Shown in pieces: positions 52,504-62,504 of a stretch of DNA of 64,000 bases (positions within the stretch are counted from its first letter, which is position 1; each line of letters starts with the position of its first letter). Source of the stretch: Cristatella mucedo. Lineage: Eukaryota > Bryozoa > Phylactolaemata > Cristatellidae. Under the pieces are notes generated by a model, which was not told the DNA's origin, did no database searches, and saw only the letters and a list, made by a program, of their open reading frames with translations. The stretch is taken from contig WPIO01000047.1 in the NCBI GenBank assembly GCA_009760855.2, forward strand, positions 908,501 to 972,500, written 5' to 3'. The position numbers and the translations under genes were made by a program.

Positions 52504-52922
52504 GGCGAAGGCTGGATCAAGACGAAAGCACGAGGAGCACGCACACTTAACAAGGCGGGGCAAATCTCAACCGAGCGGATGTTCAAGCTATCCCGCGAAC
52601 ACACTTTTCCCCGTCAGTTGTCCGAAGCACCTGAAGAGTTCATATTTATTCCTAATATCACACTTAGATAAATGAGATACTCTTGGCTATGGCGCTTTAA
52701 AAAATAAATTCCGCATTGCATGGTTTCGGTTGAAGCGGGAATCCGGGGTCACGGCTGAAGGCCGTTCGGGCCCGGAAGCGATGTTGCGCTGTGTGGAGCC
52801 ACCGGCCTCGCCGGCGTAGTACCTGGTTGCGATTATGTCATGGTACGGTACGGCGCGCGTACGCGTGACATCTGTACGTTGGGCATATTTTCCAAAATCC
52901 TCAGCGCGTCCGTCTTGTGTAG
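52504..52922. promoter_or_regulatory. Candidate bidirectional promoter between DBR1 and ARMC8
   Basis: 419 bp lie between the DBR1 start codon and the first recognised ARMC8 coding exon. The ARMC8-proximal half is CpG-rich (GGTACGGCGCGCGTACGCG at about 52,845-52,865) and has an ETS-type CCGGAAG at 52,772-52,778. No TATA box is evident. It probably also contains the untranslated or first-exon sequence of ARMC8. Confidence 0.55.
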
Positions 52923-52999
52923 GAGGTGGACGCACACCCACGGGCTGCCGCATTTGAGGCCTCGAATTCTGACCAAGACATGCTATTGCAAGAAGCCAT
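52923..52999 (+). CDS. ARMC8: ARMC8 exon (first recognised)
   Basis: Encodes EVDAHPRAAAFEASNSDQDM then LLQEA, with a split Ile codon before donor GTAAGT. An in-frame TAG directly upstream is part of the acceptor, so this cannot be extended as a single exon. Confidence 0.82.
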
Positions 53000-55900
53000 G
53001 TAAGTCAGCGCTCGAAGCCGCCTGCTCGAAGCCGGCGGCTAGCGTACACCTCTTTGACCAAAAGCCGCGTGAGAGCGCTATGCGCAAGGCGCGCTGCCTG
53101 GGCTCGCACGTCTCCAGTTGGTCCGTTGTCAGAGCCGTAAAGAACGCCGTCATCGGGAACCGGCGGCAGAAAAGTGGCCACATTCACAGCGGCATCATAC
53201 CCAAGCTTCTGCAGTTCATAGACTGCGACTCGACAAGCGTTTATTTGAAAAAAGAAGCCATTGTCATACTGGGAAGTCTCGCTAAGGGGTCGCCCGCGAA
53301 CGTCAGTTGCCTCCAGTCTGCTGGGAGCATTCCTGTGCTCCTAAGAGGTAGGCGCTCCGCTTCTATTGGCGGGGCCTCAGCGTGCCAAATGCGCCGGATC
53401 CGGCATGTGCATTTTCTCCTGACAGCTTCCGTTGGTGTCGCCGCCCGATGCTTGAGCTGGCTGTCATAAAATGGCTGTAACCAAGTGCAGCTAGTGATAC
53501 ATGTGGCTGCAAGGTCGGCAGACAAATCCAAGAGGTTCATTCGTGTTTATTTGCTGAAGGAGCTGCGTTTTCACCCAGTTGATTAACGGATACAGAGCAA
53601 AATTCCTAATCTGACCCACAAGGCCCCCATGGCCTGGCTCATTCATACCTCGTTGAGCTGTAGTGCCAGATTTGGCCTCCTTGTATCACCAGGTTGTCTA
53701 TGGACAGTACATTAGCTGTCCCATTCTGGCACCGAAATACAGCGGCAACAGAAGCTTTTTTCTCTGTAGGCCCTACCTAGACTGTGGAACTCGGTGCTAC
53801 AGTTCTTCAGCAGCGACACATATTCTTCTGCTGCCGACTATTGCACATCCTTTACAGCCGTCTTGAGCTGCTGCTGCTTCCGTGCTACTCACTACCTCGA
53901 CTGCCATACGGACCCAGCTATCATGCTTTCTTGTTGTTTAGTCAGATGAAAGCTGTTGGCTTTAGTATGCACCTAAAGCTGCTTAGGCTTTGAGTGCATA
54001 TTATAGAAAATTCTTGAGCGACTTTTGGACTCACACAATCCTTGTGGATTTGCGGAAAAGCATGCAGAGACACGTTACATTATTGGCAACTACGACGTTT
54101 GTCACGGCGGCGAGACAGTTTAGGGACATATTTTACTCACCATGTTGGCAAGACGAATACTGAGGTTTTAATCCCCATGCTGACCAGTTCATTTCTTCTC
54201 TTTTAGTTTCCTGATTGTGAAAGTCCTTTGGGAAAGCCTGCTCTGTGAAAGCCCCCCCACACAATAGTGCTGTCATAATCTTTTTCACTAGCAGCTAAGC
54301 AGTGGAGGCCACTGCTTTAGGTTTTGTTGCAGCACTTCACCGTGAGACGTGTGCTGCCGTGGTCGAAGCTTGCCTGCGGTGTCTCCGAACGCTGGCCAGC
54401 AGCTGGGACGACGAGACAGCCTCTGCCAGCCTTTACAGTGAACCGTGGGTGGTCCCGCGACTTTTGGACTTTCTCAGCTTGACATCGCAGTCACGGTCAC
54501 GAGGAGCGGTGCAAGCAGCAGAATGCGCTTGCATCATTCTGACTTCCGGATGCAGGGTGAGTGCATTTGCAACTGGTTCAGTTTGCTGCCGGCTGTGGTT
54601 TATGCATTTGCTGCTGCCCCCATCTGGGTGAGCTCCGGGCTGTTCCAGGGAAGTGGGTTGAGAAACAGTTGCTCCAGCTTTATGCCAACGTTGCCACGTT
54701 TATGCCACGTTTATGCCAACTGCATTAATCGGCTCTCGCTCTTGTAGATAGGTACCCCAAATAGAGGGAGCTTGTGGCATCCGACTGTGGAGCTAATGTG
54801 GTCATCTAGCAAATGGTCATTTTCGAGACCGATGCTTTGGCTTCCCGAATCTGTTAAGACATAAGTTGACTCCGATCATACATCGATAATGAGACAAAGC
54901 AGTAGGTGTATTGGGGTAAAGTTTCGTCCTCGTGTAAATAAATACAGAGGGTATGGGATTCCAAGTGACCGATACCCGTGCTCAGACATGCTTAGGACAA
55001 GCCTGGTGCCTGTTGTTGCTCGAAATGGCTCTGAGCAGCTGGCAACCTTTCCTTTGAATAACAGGCCGGCCACATCTCGAGTTTAACCTGGTCTGCTGCT
55101 ATCATACCCTAAACCTTATTCTAGGCAATGCATTCACAATGGCTTTTCGGCAGCTATGTAGAGTTGCTTGTAGCGTGAGTCGGCCGTCGAATGACCCCCA
55201 GCATAAACCATTTTAAAAATCCTGTTGATGCACGTAGTTCACAGTTTACAGTTCAGTTTTGCATGTTCAGGATGTTTTAGAGAACCTGACCGGTTCGTCG
55301 AGCCTGTCTGCTTGTGTATGAACTCTATTGATCGGGTTATGTTGCTGCAGGGGGAGGAGGAAAGGAAGAGGAAGGGGGAGCCGTTGACAGCTTCTAGTCG
55401 AAAGCGGACTAAATGCTACATTTGTGTCCACCTCCGTTGCATGTGTCCACCTCCGTTGCACGTGTCCACCTCCGTTGCACGTGTCCACCTCCGTTGCACG
55501 TGTCCACCTCCGTTGCACGTGTCCACCTCCGTTGCACGTGTCCACCTCCGTTGCACGTGTCCACCTCCGTTGCACGTGTCCACCTCCGTTGCACGTGTCC
55601 ACCTCCGTTGCACGTGTCCACCTCCGTTGCACGTGTCCACCTCCGTTGCACGTGTCCACCTCCGTTGCACGTGTCCACCTCCGTTGCACGTGTCCACCTC
55701 CGTTGCACGTGTCCACCTCCGTTGCACGTGTCCACCTCCGTTGCACGTGTCCACCTCCGTTGCACGTGTCCACCTCCGTTGCACGTGTCCACCTCCGTTG
55801 CACGTGTCCACCTCCGTTGCACGTGTCCACCTCCGTTGCACGTGTCCACCTCCGTTGCACGTGTCCACCTCCGTTGCACGTGTCCACCTCCGTTGCACGT

Positions 55901-58900
55901 GTCCACCTCCGTTGCACGTGTCCACCTCCGTTGCACGTGTCCACCTCCGTTGCACGTGTCCACCTCCGTTGCACGTGTCCACCTCCGTTGCACGTGTCCA
56001 CCTCCGTTGCTTTTGCCAGTGTCTGCCTGCCTGCCAGGGACACATCTGCATATGCAGCCAATTAGCTCTTGCCAGCTGCCATCGAATCTCATGTCTCTCG
56101 CATCTACAACGGCTGCTGCGTCAAATTTCCAAACTCAGTTCTCACCACCCCTGTGGAGTTACTTCAGCGGCGGGATTTTTAGGCATTGTCAGAAGTTTAA
56201 AAGTTCTCGATGCCTTCTAAGCAGGGGGCGCTCTGCTGCTTGTCACTTTAAAAGCTAGCCCAAGGCGCCCACTCTTCACGATCCAGATTATTGGTTGGAG
56301 TCTGGCAGTTGGCAGTGAACTGCAAGCGTAGTTGTGATAGCCACCTGCCGCTCGTCTGCTGCCTCTTCTCAGACGGCCTCGATTCACGAATCAAAATGCA
56401 CGAATTGGTCAAACAGAGCTAGAGATCCAAGGCCAGCCACTGGCTCTAGTAAGCCGGGACCGCTGCAGCCAAAGTGAAACAGCTGCTGCTCGTAGTTAGT
56501 ATACTGTGTAACGTTAAAACTGCAAGAAACTTGCGTTGTCACTTTGAAGCTTCGTCTCAGGTTTTTAACAATTTCCCAATTCGATGGCATCTTGCTCCGT
56601 GCAATCCCTTTATGTGTGCTCAGTCGCTGTGAATATGATGGAACGGTTTCCCCTACTTTCCGACAGAGGTTAGGCCTCTTAGGGCTCGTTTTGGAGCCAA
56701 CTCCAACATGCCTAAGAAGTCGCTGCTCAACAGCATCGTGTGAGGTCGATGGAAGGCCTGCATGGAATGGGGGCCTAAGCAGCCGAGGTATAGCGACTTA
56801 AGAAGTAATCGTTGAGCTACAATCGTAAAACAGATTAGCTCACTGCAGTGTGGCCAGCGGATCGTGGTCTGGCCGCCCAAGTAGGACGCCCTGGCCGCCC
56901 AAGTTGGACGCCCTGGCCGCCCAAGTTGGACGCCCTGGCCGCCCAAGTTGGACGCCCTGGCCGCCCAAGTAGGACGCCCTGGCCGCCCAAGTAGGACGCC
57001 CTTGCCGCCCAAGTAGGACGCCCTGGCCGCCCAAGTAGGACGCCCTGGCCGCCCAAGTAGGACGCCCTGGCCGCCCAAGTAGGACGCCCTGGCCGCCCAA
57101 GTAGGACGCCCTGGGTGCCCAAGTAGGACGCCCTGGGTGCCCAAGTAGGACGCCCTGGGTGCCCAAGTAGGACGCCCTGGGTGCCCAAGTAGGACGCCCT
57201 GGGTGCCCAAGGAGGACGCCCTGGGGTGCCCAAGGAGGACGCCCTGGGGTGCCCAAGGAGGACGCCCTGGGGTGCCCAAGGAGGACGCCCTGGGGTGCCC
57301 AAGGAGGACAACGATATTTGGCGATACTGCCGGTATCCCCCCTGCAGACATAAATCCAAACACTCAGCAAAAGTTTTAAATAGGTTTTGATGAAGTAGTT
57401 GTCAGATTCATGAGTTTGCTGAGCCAGTCGTGTGACCTAAATCTCACAGAGCATCGCTCAAATAGGTTAGGGCTGTCTCTGAGTTCATATTCTGTGCCTG
57501 CTATTAATAGGAAGAGCTGTTTTGCCAACCGCATTACTGCTGGCTAATATTATACCACAGACTTGTGCAAGTTAGATAGACTATATGCCACTCCCAAATA
57601 AGAGATGTGATTAAAGAGCGCAGAAGTCCGACCTCCCATTAAACTATTTGCCTTATCATTGTACAGAGACTTATGCGAGACATCTAGTAAGTATGTAATA
57701 CACGTGGGCAGGAATAAGTGATACATTTTTCAATGTGCTACGTCGATAGCCATCTTCAGGCACCAGGAGGTTGACACTATACCACGTGGAACAATAATTT
57801 TGTGAACATTTGTAAATAAGGCTGTTGAATGTCCGACCTTTACTATCCTTTCGTGTGAGAGATATGTCTTCGTTGTCTTGCTCGTGCTTAGGCTGGCTGA
57901 AATTGCTGCAATCAGTTGACATTAATCCCTTCTTAAGTACGCGCCCAGAAAAGGACTTATATATCTTAGGATGCTATGAAATGTATTATTATTATTATTA
58001 CTATTGTGCACTACTGATGTGTGTGCGTTTTTCGTGTAGGACGAACGCCAGCAACGGTGCTTGCTCGAGAGTGGCATCGTGCCAGTACTGGTGCCCTGGC
58101 TGCAGCAATCATGTGTTCGTCACTTGCAGCTGGCCCTTGACTTATTGGTTAAGTTGTGCTATCAAAATAGAAAAGTCGCCATGGAATTGCTCTTGAGTAA
58201 GTATACGGTATTGGAAAAGTACACTAGAGGCCATAAGTTTTGCCTGCATGTGGCCTCATGCAGGTAAGCCGATAGCTATAATAACTAATGATAGAAACTT
58301 GGAACTACTTTTGCTTGTTATTCGAGATGTTGGTTGTTGGTAGCTCGGTGCCCAGTGAAAGCATTTTGAGCCTTGAGCCATCTTGCCCTGTAAAGCTGGC
58401 ATATTCTCGAGAAGTCACTTGAGTAAAAGAGATATCCATGTTTATATTTCATCCATATAGAGCAAGGGCAGCCCTTCCGTGAGTCGTTCAAGCTGTGGCT
58501 TGCTGTATTTTTTGCAATGGCCACTATGCCGCCTTACCAAACAGCATAGGATTCGTTCTGCTGCTAAGGCATTCAATGGCAGTGTGATCGACGTAGTGGT
58601 CAGCCGTCAAGGCAAGCATGGCTAAATTCAATTTCTGCTGGACCTGCTCTTGTTTTCTTGGTATCCTTTTGGATCGACCATCAGCTGCATAGGCATGGTG
58701 CATCCTGCCTCACAGCCCATGTGCTGGTGGGCTGGGATAGAAGGAATGGCTTGCTTATGCCACCTGATTGATCTTACCTCCAAGGCACGGCTAGCCAAAG
58801 ATTCTTGGTGGCAGTAGTTACTTTTTTTGGGGGGGGGAAGGAGCTTACTTCTAGAGGAATTTCTTTTCACCTGCTATGATGTCTTTACCCAACCATCTTC

Positions 58901-60376
58901 GGAACCCTTGCCGGTCCATTTACTTCAGATGAGAGCAACAATCTCATGATCGCTTCACCCTAAGCGAATACTGATAAACCATTTGTTTGTATTGCTTGAT
59001 TCCTTGATACGCACATTTTTGCATACTCTGAATGGTGACCACGTTCATACCTAATTACACGCAGGGCTGTGTAGGCATTATCACAAGAAATGCCTTCAAA
59101 ATTAATAAAACAATGTTAAGGAAATATTGTTTGAGGCTTTAATTTATTTGTGATTTGCATATATGCACGGGCATGCAAAGTGAAGTGTTTAGAAAGAGAT
59201 TTCTAGTGCTCATAAGGTGCTTTGCAAATGTCATGCATAACAGTAATAAGAATACTAATCATAAGGCATCTGTGTCATGCCCCAAGGAAAAACTTAGGGC
59301 AGTTATGGACTCGAAAAGAGAACTCAAGATAATAAACTGATATTGCATTATAAAACACAACAATATCAAGGCCCCATGTAGGCACATTTGTGTGCACATG
59401 TTCTCATAAATAAATAAATCTTAGCTGATTAAACAGCCTCTTTTCGTATAGTGACAGAAGAGCCTTTACGGCTATCACCACCGCTTGCAGTGGCGATACA
59501 GAATCGCCCACCGCAGGAATCGAACCCACGACCTCGGGACCGAGGTCGTGAAAGCAACCGCCTTACCTAGTGTGCCATCACGGCTCACCGCATCAATGAT
59601 GCCAGCCAGCCATGTCAGGGTAGTTTTCATGCCTACCGTGCATCTGAAATGGTTCATGCCTACCATGCATGCGACTGACTGTGATTGAACAAGGTGTCTA
59701 GCTCTTTGGATTGTATTTCATGTTCATCTATTGAGTGTGGGTTTTCCAAGCAACTACTTTTGCAAGTGGCTTAGAATGTTGCACTGCATGGTTTCAATTT
59801 TTCAGCAAGTAGTGGTGATTTCTCACTTGTCCGGTCACTGGCGACGCTACTCAACCGAGACAAGCCCATCCCAATAAGAATAGCAGCGGCCAAGTGGTGA
59901 GTGCTCAGTTGTGACTCCACACACTCTGTCGGTGGTGAATTGCATGCTCATTTGCCTGCTCAAGAAGATGGATTTACTGTTAACTATTGTCATTTTAGGA
60001 CGTTTCTTTAGTAGTCGTAGTAGCTTTGGTTTCATTGTAACTGCATAACCAGTAGGGTAAGATGCATTACCACGTGGCAAATCTGCCGCTGCATAAAATA
60101 ATGCACCTCCTTACAGCCATGTATACATCCTCAATTGAAAGTAAGGCTTCTTTATTGACCACAGCATGATTTTGCCAAGATTCTTTGACACGTCCACATT
60201 AACTGTTGCAGTGCACAGTGCAGGCCTCTCAAGAAACTTGTCCTAAGGCAGTAGTGTAGTTCACTTGTAGACTTGCGAGCGCATCATTTGCTAAGGCTTT
60301 GCTTGGTTCTTACAGGTTCACTTACATGTACCGTGCTGGAGCCATCGAGGCAGACAATTCCACTCTCAAGCTCAAG
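52923..60376 (+). CDS. ARMC8: ARMC8, CTLH/GID complex armadillo subunit (5' part)
   Basis: ARMC8 (relative of yeast Gid5/Vid28) is an armadillo-repeat scaffold of the CTLH/GID E3 ubiquitin ligase that helps dock the substrate receptor. Exons seen: 52923-52999, 53133-53347, 54321-54556, 58040-58196, 59806-59896, 60316-60376. Phases agree across all junctions and give 279 codons. Diagnostic matches are LLQEAIAVKNAVIGN (human VLQGVIDMKNAVIGN), EAIVILGSLAKGSPANV (ECAVVLGSLAMGTENNV), VEACLRCLRTL (IEACLRCLRTI), LNRDKPIPIRIAAAK (LQRDKPIEMQLTSAK) and TYMYRAGAIEADN (TYMCRAGAIRTDD). The first exon found starts at a TGTGTAG acceptor in phase 0, so the start Met lies in an upstream exon not identified. 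The remaining ARM repeats are beyond 64 kb. Introns hold minisatellites, LINEs and a SINE. Confidence 0.92.
53133..53347 (+). CDS. ARMC8: ARMC8 exon, KNAVIGN block
   Basis: Acceptor CGTTGTCAG, donor GTAGGC. Encodes AVKNAVIGNRRQKSGHIHSG, then IIPKLLQFIDCDSTSVYLKK and EAIVILGSLAKGSPANVSCL. The preceding intron is only 133 bp; reading through it creates a longer, wrong open frame. Confidence 0.94.
53550..54095 (+). mobile_element. LINE family B 3' half
   Basis: Collinear landmarks in an ARMC8 intron: GATACAGAGCAAAATTCCTA, CTATGGACAGTACATTAGCT, CCTACCTAGACTGTGGAACT and a GCTACTCACTACCTCGACTG block, ending in CACGTTACATT. Frames are broken. Confidence 0.82.
54321..54556 (+). CDS. ARMC8: ARMC8 exon, EACLRCLRTL block
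   Basis: Acceptor CTGCTTTAG, donor GTGAGT. Encodes FVAALHRETCAAVVEACLRC then LRTLASSWDDETASASLYSE and PWVVPRLLDFLSL, ending TSGCR. A second possible acceptor lies 10 bp inside (TTGTTGCAG) but does not keep the phase as well. Confidence 0.9.
54760..54860 (-). mobile_element. Short inverted LINE fragment
   Basis: CATCCGACTGTGGAGCTAAT then GTGGTCATCTAGCAAATGGT resembles the inverted SDLSLDDHISS coding region of the LINE RT end. It is too short to assign to a family. Confidence 0.5.
55424..56010 (+). repeat. Minisatellite, 31 copies of a 19-bp unit
   Basis: Unit GTGTCCACCTCCGTTGCAC, nearly perfect; the first junction has CAT instead of CAC. Every junction creates CACGTG. Because 19 is not a multiple of 3, and neither strand of the unit makes stops, open frames of 211-331 codons appear in all frames on both strands. 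These are artefacts. It lies in the ARMC8 intron 54,557-58,039. Confidence 0.98.
56011..56870. other. ARMC8 intron between two minisatellites
   Basis: No gene or known repeat recognised. Confidence 0.5.
56871..57308 (+). repeat. Minisatellite, about 20 copies of a 22-bp unit
   Basis: Unit GGCCGCCCAAG followed by TAGGACGCCCT, with ordered variants: three AAGTTGG units near the left, AAGTAGG in the middle, then GGGTGCCCAAGTAGG, then 23-bp GGGGTGCCCAAGGAGG units at the right. Three long - strand frames (174-236 codons) over it are artefacts. Same ARMC8 intron as the 19-bp array. Confidence 0.97.
57309..58039. other. ARMC8 intron, mostly unassigned
   Basis: Only a remnant LINE tail (GGATGCTATGAAATGTATTA with ATT units, about 57,968-58,003) is recognised. 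Confidence 0.5.
58040..58196 (+). CDS. ARMC8: ARMC8 exon, armadillo repeat
   Basis: Acceptor TTCGTGTAG, donor GTAAGT. Encodes DERQQRCLLESGIVPVLVPW then LQQSCVRHLQLALDLLVKLC and YQNRKVAMELLL, the helix pattern of an ARM repeat. Corresponds to human HQTILFNHGAVQNIAHLL onward. Confidence 0.92.
58197..59406. other. ARMC8 intron, unassigned
   Basis: Contains a run of nine G at about 58,830 and a weak LINE-tail-like piece near 59,180. No coding sequence supported. Confidence 0.45.
59407..59588 (-). mobile_element. Type 1 tRNA-derived SINE, near full length, inverted
   Basis: On the - strand the head reads GCCGTGATGGCACACTAGGT, AAGGCGGTTGCTTTCACGAC, a duplicated CGAGGTCGTG, then GGTTCGATTCCTGCGGTGGG. 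The body has CACTGCAAGCGGTGGTGATA and AGAGGCTGTTTAATCAGC. It ends at (ATTT)n. It matches the copy at 783-953 closely, so this pair defines the type 1 consensus. Confidence 0.87.
59806..59896 (+). CDS. ARMC8: ARMC8 exon, RDKPI block
   Basis: Acceptor AATTTTTCAG, donor GTGAGT. Encodes SSGDFSLVRSLATLLNRDKP then IPIRIAAAK. Confidence 0.93.
60316..60376 (+). CDS. ARMC8: ARMC8 exon, YRAGAI block
   Basis: Acceptor TTCTTACAG, donor GTAACC. Encodes FTYMYRAGAIEADNSTLKLK. The split codon before it reads TGG (Trp) where human has Cys. This is the last ARMC8 exon I can recognise in the window. Confidence 0.92.
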
Positions 60377-60804
60377 GTAACCGTGTGTCAACTGATTTTG
60401 TCATTATTGGCTTGCCCTAATACTTTGCAAGCAGGCATACTGCAACTGCATCAGCTCACACCATGTGGTCCTCTCAAGCTTCTGCTCATGCTGCACCTAA
60501 CCTCCGAAATCCCTTCTCGATTTGAAATGCTGTATCAAAGGCTTTATAGTCCATGCTCCAGGGATTCATCTTAGAAAAGGTTAGCTTTATCTGTCCTTTG
60601 TCGATATCGTCAATTCCGAAGCAAGGATGATCTAGCATACGATTTTGGTTCATACTATTTGGCCTTCTGTCTGTGGTTTGTTGCCCTGTGTAATATAAAT
60701 GACACATACAATTGTACGTGTATATGCGCTCATGTCAGTATGATTTCTTGCCACCCAAAAAGTAATAATTTCGTGGACTGGTGTAGTCACGAAACCATCC
60801 ATGG

Positions 60805-61612
60805 CAAGCTGCAAATTACCTTTGCTTTGATCCCTCCCAGCCCTCCAGCATGTCGAATTCTCTCAACTCCTTTGCTGCATGTATTGATGACATCCGTACG
60901 TCGATGGCAGCAAACTTTCTTAAATTGAATGATGATAAAACCAACTTATTAGTTACGGGCAAACCAAGTGTGATTCAGTAATTGGAATACCTAACACTCA
61001 AAATCAGCAGTCAGCACATCTGCTGAATCTGCACGAAATCTAGGTGTCATGTTCCTAAGTGACCTTTTATTAGACAACCAGCATTGCAGTTGCCACATCT
61101 TGCCACCTCTCGCCGGCCTGCACTGGCTCCCAGTCAAGCAGCGCACCGAATTCAAGGTTTTGTCACTAACTTTTAGGTCTCTTTATTCTTTGGCTCCAGC
61201 CTACCTATCAGATCTACTCCCCACCAGTCGCATACTACCACCCACTTTTCGGAATCTAACTGTTTACCTATACCTTGTACAAACCTCAAATCCTTTGGAG
61301 ACCGTACCTTTAGTTCGAATGCTCCCAAAGCCCGGAACTCGCTCCCTACCTGGTCACGACATCTCTTTACTTGATCACATTTAAAAAGAAACCAAAATTC
61401 CATTTTTCTATCACCATTTAGTGAGTCCCTGTGATTCGTCCTTTGTGTGCTTATGCATACTGACCCTGTGCATGTCACCTCTAACCATGTTATGCTTGGT
61501 CATTGAGCATGCTACCACTAACCATTCGATCGTGCTTCCTTTGCAGCAAATGTAAAATGCCTAGAAAGAGATTGAGTTCTCTTAGAGGGCTATATGAAAT
61601 CTAATATTATTT
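60805..61612 (+). mobile_element. LINE family A, internally deleted copy
   Basis: It starts just after YADD (LCFDPSQPSSMSNSLNSFAA). It runs through a conserved KTNLLVTGKPSVIQ-like block, loses RT sequence at about 61,080 and resumes at LAGLHWLPVKQRTEFKVLSL. It ends with the usual tail at about 61,610. Confidence 0.83.
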
Positions 61613-61789
61613 TATTATCAGTATTGACAAGTCTTCCAGTGTCCTGTTCCAAAATGAGCTCGTGCGATTTCAACATCCACTCACAGTCAAATCTGCATGG
61701 CAACATCTGTTTCAAAGTAAAGTCTGACGATTTCAGCTAGGGCAACAGAGCAAAAGTTCCTGTGGGCTTAGATCAGGCTACTATGACCA

Positions 61790-62230
61790 TGGTCAAGCAT
61801 CGTACCAACCGCTTTTCGGAATCTAGCAGTTTACCAATACCTCGTACAAACCTCAAATCCTTTGGAGACCAGTGCATTTAGTTTGTATTGTCCCAAAGCT
61901 TGGAACTCCCTCCCGACTTGCGTCAGAACATCCCCTGACTTGATCACATTTAAAAAGAACTTAAAAATACACCTATTTAGGACAGCATTTAGTGGGTCCC
62001 TGTGATTCGTCCTTGATGTGCTTATGCGTGCTGACACTGTGCATGCTGCCACTAACCACATTTGCATGCTGACCCTGTGCATGTCACCCCTAACCATATT
62101 ATTCATTTTGTTTGTTTTTCAAGCATGATTTTACTTACCATTCTATTGCATTTCACTTTGCAGAAAATTTAAAGTGCCTAGAAAGAGATTAAGTTCTCTG
62201 AAGGCGCTTTATCAAGTACATTATTATTAA
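61790..62230 (+). mobile_element. LINE family A 3' end, young copy
   Basis: Begins at [13 protein letters not shown]-like coding sequence and ends TTTATCAAGTACATTATTAT. From about 61,980 it is almost identical to the copy at 20,639-20,910. Confidence 0.87.
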
Positions 62231-62254
62231 TATCACCGAGTTGTTTTGTTGCTT

Positions 62255-62500
62255 TCAAATGTGTGCAATGCTTCAGCTCGGCTTACCACCTGTGACAGTC
62301 TCAACTGCCATGTTATACGGCTCTCATTGACCTGCACTGACTTTCCATCGAGAATTATAGGGACTTCAAGGTTCGATCACTTCTTTCAAGTTATCTATTA
62401 CATTCACCACTTGCTCCGGGCCCCACCTGTGTGAAATACTGGCTCCCCACGGTTCCTATCGCACCATCTGCTCCTCTGGTTGTTTAGCTGTGCCTCCAGC
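62255..62500 (+). mobile_element. Highly diverged LINE fragment
   Basis: CTGCCATGTTATACGGCTCT, GACCTGCACTGACTTTCCAT and AGGGACTTCAAGGTTCGATC keep the order of the [16 protein letters not shown] and IDFKVLS coding region with many changes. Confidence 0.5.
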
Positions 62501-62504
62501 CAGC

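Noticed and set aside
52840-53469. 209-codon + strand frame as a single ARMC8 exon
   Set aside because: It reads through a 133-bp intron in the wrong frame upstream; splicing 52,999 to 53,133 restores the conserved LLQEAIAVKNAVIGN sequence.
55424-56010. CRISPR-like array
   Set aside because: Units are contiguous with no unique spacers, and the genome is animal.
55225-56258. Open frames of 211-331 codons in several frames on both strands
   Set aside because: They come from a stop-free 19-bp tandem repeat whose length is not a multiple of three; all frames simply cycle through the same unit.
56653-57370. Three - strand frames of 174-236 codons rich in Gly, Pro, Trp and Arg
   Set aside because: Products of the 22-bp minisatellite; the residues just repeat the unit in three frames.
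59480-59585. A possible tRNA gene on the - strand
   Set aside because: The head is followed by the type 1 SINE body and has copies elsewhere in the window; the cloverleaf is imperfect, with a duplicated CGAGGTCGTG.
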